This document shows, in pieces, positions 7,591 to 14,214 of a stretch of DNA of 19,709 nucleotides (its first letter is position 1; each line of letters opens with the position of its first letter). The stretch comes from an uncultured Sutterella sp. (GTDB lineage: Bacteria; Pseudomonadota; Gammaproteobacteria; Burkholderiales; Burkholderiaceae_F). The notes below the pieces were generated by a model. The model made no database searches and had not been told where the DNA came from. It saw only the letters and a program-made list of their open reading frames with translations. The position numbers were made by a program, and so were the translations under genes. The stretch is taken from the NCBI GenBank assembly GCA_905198475.1, contig CAJKCQ010000039.1, positions 1 through 19,709 on the forward strand. The letters run 5' to 3'.

Positions 7591-8829
7591 ATGCCGGATT
7601 GCTTCAAGTACTTAGAAAAGCTCGTCTCCTTCCATACGATGAGCGACGTCGCGCCCGAGACGGACATGCCCAACGCCCCGCTCATCCACTGGGCGGCGGA
7701 GCGCTTTGCCGGATTCGGGTTCTCGACCCGCGTGATCGAGTCCTCTCGAGGCAAGCTCAACCTCTTCGCCTGGTCTGGGCCGATGACGGGCCGCGGCCCC
7801 GACGAGCGGGGCGGCCTTCTGCTCTCCGGCCACACCGACACGGTGGGCTGCGACCCGGCGCTCTGGACCTCGGACCCCTGGACCCTCACGCCTAGAGATG
7901 GCCGCGTCTACGGGCTCGGGTCCTGCGACATGAAGGGGTTCCTCGCCTGTGCGATGGCCTTCGCCGAAAAGCTCTCGGCGGCGCGCATCGTCCCGCAGCA
8001 GGGCCTCGGGATCCTCTTGACCTGCGATGAGGAGACCTCCATGCAGGGAGCGCGGACGGCCGCCCCGGTGCTCGCCGAAATGGGCGTTGCGCCCGCGCTC
8101 GCGGTCGTGGGCGAGCCCACGGAGCTCACACCCATTTTCGGCCACAAGGGCTACATGGCGAGAAGCGTCGAGATCGCCGGGCGCGCGTGCCACTCCTCGA
8201 ACCCGACGCTCGGCGTCAATGCGGTGAAGACCGCCGCCGACGTGATCGAGGCGCTCACCGCACTGGAGGAGCGCCTCAAAGGCTCGGTGGACCCCGACTT
8301 CGACCATCCCGACGCCCCCGAAGTGCCCTACCCGACCCTCAACATCGGCTCGATCCGCGGGGGCGACAGCGTCAACCGCGTCTGCTCCTCCGTGCGGCTC
8401 GAGTTCGACGTGCGCCCGACCCCCTCCCACCCGGCCGAGAAAGTCCGCGACGAGCTCGATGCGCTTGAAGCGGAACTCAACCGCCGGCACCCCGGCGGGG
8501 TGAAGGTCTCTGCGCTCTATCCGGACCTCGACCCCTTCGGGAACTCCGATCCCGACGTCCGCCGCATGGTCGAACGGATCGCCGCAGTGAAGGGCGAGTT
8601 CGTGAGCTACGCCACCGAAGCCTCCTTCCTCCAAAGACTCGGCCCCACCGTGGTGATGGGACCGGGCTCGATCCGCCAGGCGCACGGCGTAGACGAATTC
8701 TGCGCAGTGAGCGAACTCGAAGGATGCATGGGACTCCTCGAAAAGCTCTTCCTCAGGTGCGGCGGCGCATCCGCCAGCCGGATGCGCTCTGAGAACTTTC
8801 TCTCAGGAGGAATGCCTAGGTCAGATTGA
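7591..8829 (+). CDS. argE: Acetylornithine deacetylase (M20 metallopeptidase family)
   Basis: Predicted 412-residue zinc hydrolase that removes the acetyl group from N-acetylornithine to give ornithine, the last step of the linear pathway. M20 motifs: SGHTDTV with metal-binding H81 and catalytic D83, SCDMKGF with bridging D113, CDEETSM with the general base/metal pair E147-E148, and VGEPTEL (173-179). H201 in CHSSNP starts the lid/dimer domain (about 190-295), and RQAHGVDEF near the end supplies the last metal ligand. The open frame runs 37 codons further upstream, but that sequence is Pro/Ala-rich and includes a 23-nt palindrome. The start at 7591 matches the family N-terminus, though its ribosome site (GACGAAAA) is weak. 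The last ~25 residues extend past the usual end and are partly encoded by a palindrome (8765-8787). Confidence 0.92.
   Translation: MPDCFKYLEKLVSFHTMSDVAPETDMPNAPLIHWAAERFAGFGFSTRVIESSRGKLNLFAWSGPMTGRGPDERGGLLLSGHTDTVGCDPALWTSDPWTLTPRDGRVYGLGSCDMKGFLACAMAFAEKLSAARIVPQQGLGILLTCDEETSMQGARTAAPVLAEMGVAPALAVVGEPTELTPIFGHKGYMARSVEIAGRACHSSNPTLGVNAVKTAADVIEALTALEERLKGSVDPDFDHPDAPEVPYPTLNIGSIRGGDSVNRVCSSVRLEFDVRPTPSHPAEKVRDELDALEAELNRRHPGGVKVSALYPDLDPFGNSDPDVRRMVERIAAVKGEFVSYATEASFLQRLGPTVVMGPGSIRQAHGVDEFCAVSELEGCMGLLEKLFLRCGGASASRMRSENFLSGGMPRSD
8765..8787. repeat. Perfect 9-bp palindrome inside the 3' end of argE
   Basis: The arms GCGCATCCG and CGGATGCGC with a 5-nt loop lie in the codons for the non-conserved C-terminal tail of ArgE. 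The 10-mer GCCGGATGCG recurs in opposite orientation at the argD stop (2159-2168). There is no T run, so this is not an obvious terminator; it may be a REP-like element that entered the end of the gene. Confidence 0.45.
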
Positions 8830-8866
8830 CTGCCGTCATAAGAGGATGCTCGAGCCCGCGACGGCC

Positions 8867-8896
8867 TTTCCAAAACGGCTTTCCCGAAGGTAAAGT
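8867..8896 (+). promoter_or_regulatory. Candidate promoter of the aromatic operon
   Basis: TTTCCA (4 of 6 matches to the -35 consensus) and TAAAGT (4 of 6 to the -10) are 18 nt apart and would start transcription near 8903, about 43 nt before the leader-peptide start. The hexamers are weak; position relative to the leader is the main support. Confidence 0.35.
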
Positions 8897-8945
8897 GAAC
8901 TCAACAGATTAATTCTGCTTCCCCTTCTACACAGGAAAGAGAGAA

Positions 8946-9017
8946 ATGAACTCCCTCCTCCACGTCGGCTCCTTTTATTACGCGTTTTGGCGATTTACGT
9001 ATCCGTCAAAGCGTTGA
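8946..9017 (+). CDS. Aromatic-amino-acid leader peptide (attenuator peptide)
   Basis: A 23-codon open frame with AGGAAAGAG just upstream. Its centre reads F-Y-Y-A-F-W-R-F-T-Y (residues 10-19), so 7 of 23 codons are aromatic (3 Phe, 3 Tyr, 1 Trp). It ends at a TGA (9015-9017) that lies inside the 5' arm of a predicted antiterminator, and an intrinsic terminator follows 32 nt later. This is the layout of a leader peptide for ribosome-mediated attenuation as known for pheA and trp operons. Scarce charged tRNA-Phe/Tyr/Trp would stall the ribosome at 8973-9002 and favour antitermination; rapid translation to the stop would mask the antiterminator arm and favour termination. The downstream gene is a DAHP synthase, which fits the codon content. 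Too short for family recognition; the call rests on composition and position. Confidence 0.87.
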   Translation: MNSLLHVGSFYYAFWRFTYPSKR

Positions 9018-9067
9018 GCTGCACACATCTAGCGGAAGCTAAGAAATGAACCTGCGGTCTCAAACGC
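9011..9067 (+). promoter_or_regulatory. Predicted antiterminator helix of the aromatic attenuator
   Basis: The segment GCGTTGAGCTGCA (9011-9023) can pair with TGCGGTCTCAAACGC (9053-9067): 12 Watson-Crick pairs and one G-U, with single-nucleotide bulges at 9058 and 9062. The distal arm overlaps both arms of the terminator hairpin (9049-9057 and 9067), so the two structures exclude each other. The proximal arm spans the last codons and stop of the leader peptide, where a terminating ribosome would cover it. A possible protector pairing is CGGCTC (8966-8971) with GAGCTG (9016-9021). Confidence 0.75.
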
Positions 9068-9079
9068 CGCAGGTTTTTT
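9049..9079 (+). terminator. Attenuator terminator upstream of aroF
   Basis: The stem AACCTGCGG (9049-9057) with CCGCAGGTT (9067-9075), 9 bp with a 9-nt loop, runs into a T tract (9074-9079). It is a standard intrinsic terminator lying between the leader peptide and aroF with no other gene between, as expected for an attenuator. Confidence 0.92.
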
Positions 9080-9258
9080 AATGCCCCTCTCCAAGCCTCA
9101 CTCCGAGGCCCTCCCGAGAGCAGAAGGCACCAAATCTCCAGCGGCGCGAAGGACCCGGAAAACCCCATCCCCGGACCCCCCCTTCACCATTCACCCACCC
9201 CGGCGCCGTCAATTCCAATTCGGGCGGCGAACCGATTCAAAGGAAACTGGAGAACCCC

Positions 9259-10320
9259 ATGATCCTCATTCTGAAGTCCACCGCCACCCGCGACGACATT
9301 TCCGACCTCAAGTCCCGGTTCGAGGGCCGGGGGCTGCGCCCCGTCATCATGGAGGGCGCCGAGAAGGTCGCCGTCGGCATCATCGGCGAGACGCGCAGCC
9401 ACCTCCCGGCCGACCAGATCCAGGCGCTTCCGTACGTCGAAGCGATCCGCCGCGTCTCCGACCCCTACAAGCTCGCCAACCGCGTGTTCCATCCGGAGGA
9501 CACGGTGGTGAACGCCGGGGGCGCCAAGGTGGGCGGCGGCCACTTCGCTCTGATGGCCGGTCCCTGCTCGATCGAATCGCGCGAGCAGATCATCGAAGTT
9601 GCCCAAGCCGTGAAGGCCGCCGGCGCGACGATGCTCCGCGGCGGCGCCTTCAAGCCCCGCACGTCCCCGTACGACTTCCAGGGTCTGCGCGACGAGGGCC
9701 TGAAGCTCATGCTCGAAGCCAAGCGTGAAACCGGCCTTCCGATCGTCACCGAAATCATGAGCATCGACCACCTTGCGCTCTTCGAAGACGTGGACATGAT
9801 CCAGGTGGGCGCGCGCAGCATGCAGAACTTCGAGATGCTGAAGGAGCTCGGCAAGACGAAGAAGCCGATTCTCCTGAAGCGCGGCATGTGCGCGACGATC
9901 AAGGAGTTCCTGATGGCCGCCGAATACATCATGGCGAGCGGCAACGACCAGATCGTGCTCTGCGAGCGCGGCATCCGCACGTACGAGACGGCGACGCGCA
10001 ACACGCTCGACCTCTCCTGCATCCCGGTGCTCCATGAGCGCACGCATCTGCCGGTCGTGATCGACCCGAGCCACGCCACCGGCGTCGCCCGCTACGTCCC
10101 CTCGATGGCCGCCGCCGCGGCCGCCGCCGGCGCCGACGGCCTGATGATTGAGGTGCACAACAACCCCGCCGCAGCGCTCTGCGACGGCCCGCAGTCGCTC
10201 ACCCCGGACGTCTTCGCCGACGTCGTTCGCACCGTGAAGACGATCCGCAACGCCATCCGCATGAAGGACGCGCCCAAGCCCATTTCGGTCGAGACCGTGA
10301 TCCGCGCCTGCGCGTCCTGA
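9259..10320 (+). CDS. aroF: 3-deoxy-7-phosphoheptulonate (DAHP) synthase, type I-beta with N-terminal regulatory domain
   Basis: Predicted 353-residue enzyme condensing phosphoenolpyruvate and erythrose 4-phosphate, the entry step of the shikimate pathway. It belongs to the AroA(I-beta) group, as in Thermotoga maritima and Bacillus/Clostridium, not to the AroF/G/H (I-alpha) group usual in proteobacteria. Residues 1-70 are the ferredoxin-like domain that in T. maritima mediates Phe/Tyr inhibition. The barrel follows with GPCSIES (101-107), RGGAFKPRTSPY (127-138), LLKRG (205-209), CERGIRTYE (235-243) and DPSHATG (269-275). The metal ligands are all present: C103, H272, E298 and D309. The start is set by GGAG 7-10 nt upstream and matches the family N-terminus. 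It is first in the operon, 180 nt past the attenuator terminator, so its expression should follow aromatic-tRNA charging as well as feedback inhibition. Confidence 0.96.
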   Translation: MILILKSTATRDDISDLKSRFEGRGLRPVIMEGAEKVAVGIIGETRSHLPADQIQALPYVEAIRRVSDPYKLANRVFHPEDTVVNAGGAKVGGGHFALMAGPCSIESREQIIEVAQAVKAAGATMLRGGAFKPRTSPYDFQGLRDEGLKLMLEAKRETGLPIVTEIMSIDHLALFEDVDMIQVGARSMQNFEMLKELGKTKKPILLKRGMCATIKEFLMAAEYIMASGNDQIVLCERGIRTYETATRNTLDLSCIPVLHERTHLPVVIDPSHATGVARYVPSMAAAAAAAGADGLMIEVHNNPAAALCDGPQSLTPDVFADVVRTVKTIRNAIRMKDAPKPISVETVIRACAS

Positions 10321-10361
10321 TCCGGAATCCTGCAAGCCCATCAAACGAGGAGAAAAGCGAA

Positions 10362-11525
10362 ATGACCGAGACCGGGAAGACGACTGAGAAACGCAGGGTG
10401 CTCGACGTCGCCGCTGGTGCAGGGTACCGCGTCGAGGCCGCCCCCGGTCTCGTCACCGAACCGAGGCTCCTCGCCGAAGCCCTCGGCCGGGTGCTCAAGC
10501 TCGGACGGGATTCCGAGCGCCGCGTCGCGGTGGTCACCGACTCCAACGTGGGCCCGCTCTACGCGGGGCGGGTCGCCGCCGCGCTCGAAGGCCTCGCGCA
10601 CGGGGCCCATGCCGGTACGATCACGATCCCCGCGGGCGAGCCCTCGAAGACGCCCGCCGTTCTCGTGCGGGTGCTCGAAGACCTCGCGGCGCTGCGCCTC
10701 ACGCGCTCGGACGCCGTGATCGCGCTCGGGGGCGGCGTCGTGGGCGACCTCGCCGGGCTCGCCGCCGCGCTCTACATGCGCGGAATCGAGTGCCTGCAGA
10801 TCCCGACGAGTCTTCTCGCGATGGTGGATTCGAGCGTGGGCGGCAAGACCGCCGTGGACCTCGAGGCCGGCAAGAACCTCATGGGCGTCTTCTCGCAGCC
10901 CGTGGGCGTCCTCGTCGATCCGGAGGTCCTCAAAACCCTTCCCGTGCGCGAAGTCTCCTGCGGCTGGGGCGAGATCATCAAGTACGCCGGGATCGACGAA
11001 GCGGTGCGCCCGCTCGTGCGCCGGGAGCTCCTCGGCGGTTCGGGCGAAGCGGGCGTTCCGCTCCCCGGCCTCGACCTCATCTGCGCCGCGATCGACGTCA
11101 AGCGCCGCATCGTTGCGGCCGACGAGAAGGAGTCGGGGTGCAGGAAGCTCCTCAACTACGGCCACACGGTGGGGCACGCCGTCGAGACCGCCTCGCGCTA
11201 CCGGCTCTCGCACGGCGCCGCCGTTGGGATCGGCATGCACGTCCTCATGAAGGCGCTCGACGCCGCGGGCGCGCTCGAACCCGGAATGCTGGGCGAACTC
11301 GAAGCCCTCCTCGCCGCCGCGGGCCTGCCCGTCGGGATCCCTGCGGCGCTGCACGACGACCCCGCGCTCGACTTCAGCCCGGAGGCGCTCCTCGCCCTCG
11401 CGCGCCACGACAAGAAGTCCGCCGCGGACGGCGTCTCCCTCATCATCCCTACCGCCCCCGGGCGCGCGGAGATCCGCCGGGTCTCCTGGCGGACGCTCGA
11501 AGACATGATCCGCCGGGGACTCTGA
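10362..11525 (+). CDS. aroB: 3-dehydroquinate synthase
   Basis: Predicted 387-residue NAD- and metal-dependent cyclase converting DAHP to 3-dehydroquinate, the second shikimate step. Family motifs: the NAD-binding ALGGGVVGDLAG (121-132), QIPTSLLAMVDSSVGGKTAVD (146-166) with the active-site lysines, and GWGEIIKYA (201-209). The metal ligands are E204, H268 (NYGHTVGHA) and H284 (RLSHGAAVG). Length is normal for AroB. A start is supported by GAGGAG 10-15 nt upstream, giving a ~20-residue N-terminal extension ahead of the conserved fold. It follows aroF by 41 nt and precedes aroA by 103 nt, with no terminator between, so co-transcription is likely. Confidence 0.96.
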   Translation: MTETGKTTEKRRVLDVAAGAGYRVEAAPGLVTEPRLLAEALGRVLKLGRDSERRVAVVTDSNVGPLYAGRVAAALEGLAHGAHAGTITIPAGEPSKTPAVLVRVLEDLAALRLTRSDAVIALGGGVVGDLAGLAAALYMRGIECLQIPTSLLAMVDSSVGGKTAVDLEAGKNLMGVFSQPVGVLVDPEVLKTLPVREVSCGWGEIIKYAGIDEAVRPLVRRELLGGSGEAGVPLPGLDLICAAIDVKRRIVAADEKESGCRKLLNYGHTVGHAVETASRYRLSHGAAVGIGMHVLMKALDAAGALEPGMLGELEALLAAAGLPVGIPAALHDDPALDFSPEALLALARHDKKSAADGVSLIIPTAPGRAEIRRVSWRTLEDMIRRGL

Positions 11526-11628
11526 ACCACAGAGCGCCGCCGCCGCGGATTCCGGACCGGAAGACCTCGGGCGCGGCGCGGATCACCGAAACCAAGAAGA
11601 ACTTCCGCCCTCATCCTCCGCCTCCGAC

Positions 11629-12969
11629 ATGATCGCGACCATCCATCCGCAGCCCCTCTCGGGAACCCTTCCCGCCATCCCGTCGAAGTCCTACGCCCAC
11701 CGGCTCCTCATCGCCGCGGCGCTCTCAGACGCCGCCGCTCCCGTGCTCGTCTCCTATGCGGGCGCTTCGGAAGACATCTCGGCCACCTGCCGGGTGCTCC
11801 GCGCCCTCGGGGCCGAAGTCGAGGAACTCACCGACGCCGCGGGCCGGCCCGCGGTCGCGCGCGTGCGGCCACTCGAGCGCGCCCGCCTCCCGCAGAACCC
11901 GGAGCTCGACTGCGGCGAATCCGGCACGACGCTGCGCTACATCCTCCCCGTCGTTGCGGCGCTCGGCTGCGGCGCGGTGGTGACGGGGCGCGGGCGCCTT
12001 CCGCAGCGCCCGCTCGAACCCCTCGGCGGTGAACTGCGCCGTCAGGGCATCCGCCTCACGGGCCCGGCTTCCGGGGACGTCCTCCCCCTTGTGCTCGAAG
12101 GTCGCCTCGTACCGGGCGACTACGCGCTTCCCGGGAACGTCTCCTCGCAGTTCGTGGGCGGTCTCCTCTACGCGCTCTCGATTCTCGAGGGCGAGAGCCG
12201 CCTCACGGTGACGCAATCCTTTGAGTCCCGCGCCTACGTCGCGATGACGCTCGAAGTCCTCCAGAGCGCCGGAGTCGTGATCACGGAAGGCGCATCCGCC
12301 GAAAACCTCCCCGTCTGGACGCTCGAGGGCCGCGGACACCTTCATGCGGCGGAAAACCTCACGGTCGAAGGCGACTGGTCGAACGCCGCCTTCTGGCTCT
12401 GCGCCGACGCAATGCGCCCGAAGGACACGGCGCCCGTCGGGCTCACGGGCCTCAACGCCGCGTCCCTTCAGGGCGACCGCGCGGTGGTGGAGATCCTCGA
12501 GTCCATGGGCGCGGCGGCCGACGCGACCGGGGGCGCGCTCGCGCTCACCGCGGCGCAGGGCCTCACGGGGCGCGTCGTCTGCGCCGCGCAGATTCCCGAC
12601 CTCGTGCCGGTGCTCGCCGTGGCTGCGGGCGCGGCCGAAGGCACCACCACCTTCACGGACGCGGGGCGTCTGCGCATCAAGGAGAGCGACCGCTTGAAGA
12701 GCACCGCCGCGCTCCTCTCGGTCCTCGGCGTCCCGCACGAAGAGCTCCCCGCCGGCCTCGTGGTCCACGGGCTCGGCGACGCCCGGCGCTTCCGGGGCGG
12801 ACGCATCTCGAGCTTCGGGGACCACCGCATCGTGATGGCCGCTGCCGTCGCCGCGACGAACGGCGGCGGCGCGCTCACCATCGAGGGGGCCGAAGCCTCC
12901 GCCAAGTCCTATCCGGGGTTCTTCGAGGACCTCGCGAAGTTGGGCGGCCGCGTCGAGCTCGAGCGCTGA
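11629..12969 (+). CDS. aroA: 3-phosphoshikimate 1-carboxyvinyltransferase (EPSP synthase)
   Basis: Predicted 446-residue enzyme joining phosphoenolpyruvate to shikimate 3-phosphate, the sixth pathway step. Substrate-binding motifs are intact: IPSKSYAHR (17-25; K20, S21, R25), DCGESGTTLRY (94-104), GRGRLPQRPLEPL (120-132), PGNVSSQFVGGLL (168-180), IPDLVP with the catalytic aspartate, RLRIKESDRL and FGDHRIVMA towards the end. The ESGTTLRY and GRGRLPQRP versions recall Clostridia-type EPSP synthases more than the NAGTAMR form of enteric bacteria. The start has no strong Shine-Dalgarno sequence; the conserved K20-S21 spacing makes this ATG the best choice. The 103-nt gap from aroB shows only a small palindrome, TTCCGG-A-CCGGAA. 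Confidence 0.96.
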   Translation: MIATIHPQPLSGTLPAIPSKSYAHRLLIAAALSDAAAPVLVSYAGASEDISATCRVLRALGAEVEELTDAAGRPAVARVRPLERARLPQNPELDCGESGTTLRYILPVVAALGCGAVVTGRGRLPQRPLEPLGGELRRQGIRLTGPASGDVLPLVLEGRLVPGDYALPGNVSSQFVGGLLYALSILEGESRLTVTQSFESRAYVAMTLEVLQSAGVVITEGASAENLPVWTLEGRGHLHAAENLTVEGDWSNAAFWLCADAMRPKDTAPVGLTGLNAASLQGDRAVVEILESMGAAADATGGALALTAAQGLTGRVVCAAQIPDLVPVLAVAAGAAEGTTTFTDAGRLRIKESDRLKSTAALLSVLGVPHEELPAGLVVHGLGDARRFRGGRISSFGDHRIVMAAAVAATNGGGALTIEGAEASAKSYPGFFEDLAKLGGRVELER

Positions 12970-13020
12970 CCCGCCGCCGCTCCCCCAGAACAAAACGCAA
13001 AAAGAAAGAAGAGAAGAACG

Positions 13021-14205
13021 ATGAACACGACCTACGGCCGGAACCTCCGCACCACCGTCTTCGGTCAGTCCCACTCGGCCGCCATCGGCTGCACGATCGA
13101 GGGGCTTCCCGCGGGCGAAGCCGTGGACCTCGAACGCCTTGCGGCCTTCATGGCGCGCCGCGCCCCGGGCGGGCGTCTCGCCACCCAAAGGAAGGAGCCC
13201 GACGCGCCCGAGATCCTCTGCGGGCTCCTCGAGGGCGTCACCTGCGGCGCGCCGCTCGCGGCCGTGATCCGCAACACCAACCAGCGCTCGCAGGACTACA
13301 AGGCGATCGCGGACCTGCCGCGTCCCTCCCACGCCGACCTGCCCGCGCAGGTGCGCTATCAGGGGCACCAGGACGTGCGGGGCGGCGGCGCCTTCTCCGG
13401 GCGCCTCACCGCCCCCCTCACGCTCGCGGGCGGGATCGCGCTCCAGATTCTCGAGCGCCGCGGCATCCGCATCGCCGCCCACGTCCTCTCGGTGGGCGAG
13501 GCCGAGGACCGGCCGATGAACCCGATGGGCGAGTCCGCGGCCGAGCTCGAAAAGCGCCTCACGCGGGAACTTCCCGTCCTCACGGACGAAGCGGCCGAAG
13601 CGATGGCGCAGACGATCGCCCTCGCCCGCAAGGCGGGCGACAGCGTGGGCGCCACGATCGAATGCATCGTCGAGGGGCTTCCCTGCGGCCTGGGCGGTCC
13701 GCTCTTTGAGGGCGTTGACGGACGCATCGCCTTCGGGCTCTTCGGGATCCCGGGCGTCAAGGGCGTGGACTTCGGCGCTGGTTTCGCCGCCGCCCGCATG
13801 AAGGGGTCGGAGAACAACGACCCCTGGGAGGTCTCGACGGAGGCGCCGGGCGCGCGGCCCCTCACGAACAACGCGGGCGGAATCGCCGGCGGCATCACCA
13901 CCGGGGCGCCGCTTCTCTTTCGCATCGCGATGAAGCCCACGCCCTCGATTGCGCTCGCGCAGAAGACGATTTCGCTCGAAAAAGGCGCCGACGCGGATTT
14001 GGGCGTGCGCGGCCGCCACGACCCCTGCATTGCACTGCGCGCGGTGCCGGTGGTGGAGGCGACGGCGGCGTTGGCCGTCCTCGACGTGCTCCTTGAACCG
14101 CCCGCCGTGATGCCCGAGGCCCTCACGCGCCTCTGGGGGTCGGAGGCGCTCCGCCTCGGAGCCATGGAGCGCCTCGGCGAATGCACGAAGAAGAACAAGG
14201 ACTGA
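13021..14205 (+). CDS. aroC: Chorismate synthase
   Basis: Predicted 394-residue reduced-FMN-dependent enzyme converting EPSP to chorismate, the last common step. Motifs: GQSHSAAIG (15-23) with catalytic H18, NQRSQDY (87-93), RPSHAD (101-106), VRGGGAFSGRLTAPL (119-133) and, towards the C-terminus, NNAGGIAGGITTG and GRHDPCIALRAVPVVEA with the second catalytic histidine. The FSGRLTAP variant, where E. coli has SSARETAM, is of a kind I associate with Clostridia. The start is supported by AAGAAGAG 8-15 nt upstream. aroC follows aroA by 51 nt and precedes the fusion gene by only 9 nt, so translational coupling with the latter is plausible. Confidence 0.96.
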   Translation: MNTTYGRNLRTTVFGQSHSAAIGCTIEGLPAGEAVDLERLAAFMARRAPGGRLATQRKEPDAPEILCGLLEGVTCGAPLAAVIRNTNQRSQDYKAIADLPRPSHADLPAQVRYQGHQDVRGGGAFSGRLTAPLTLAGGIALQILERRGIRIAAHVLSVGEAEDRPMNPMGESAAELEKRLTRELPVLTDEAAEAMAQTIALARKAGDSVGATIECIVEGLPCGLGGPLFEGVDGRIAFGLFGIPGVKGVDFGAGFAAARMKGSENNDPWEVSTEAPGARPLTNNAGGIAGGITTGAPLLFRIAMKPTPSIALAQKTISLEKGADADLGVRGRHDPCIALRAVPVVEATAALAVLDVLLEPPAVMPEALTRLWGSEALRLGAMERLGECTKKNKD

Positions 14206-14214
14206 GAGAACGCC

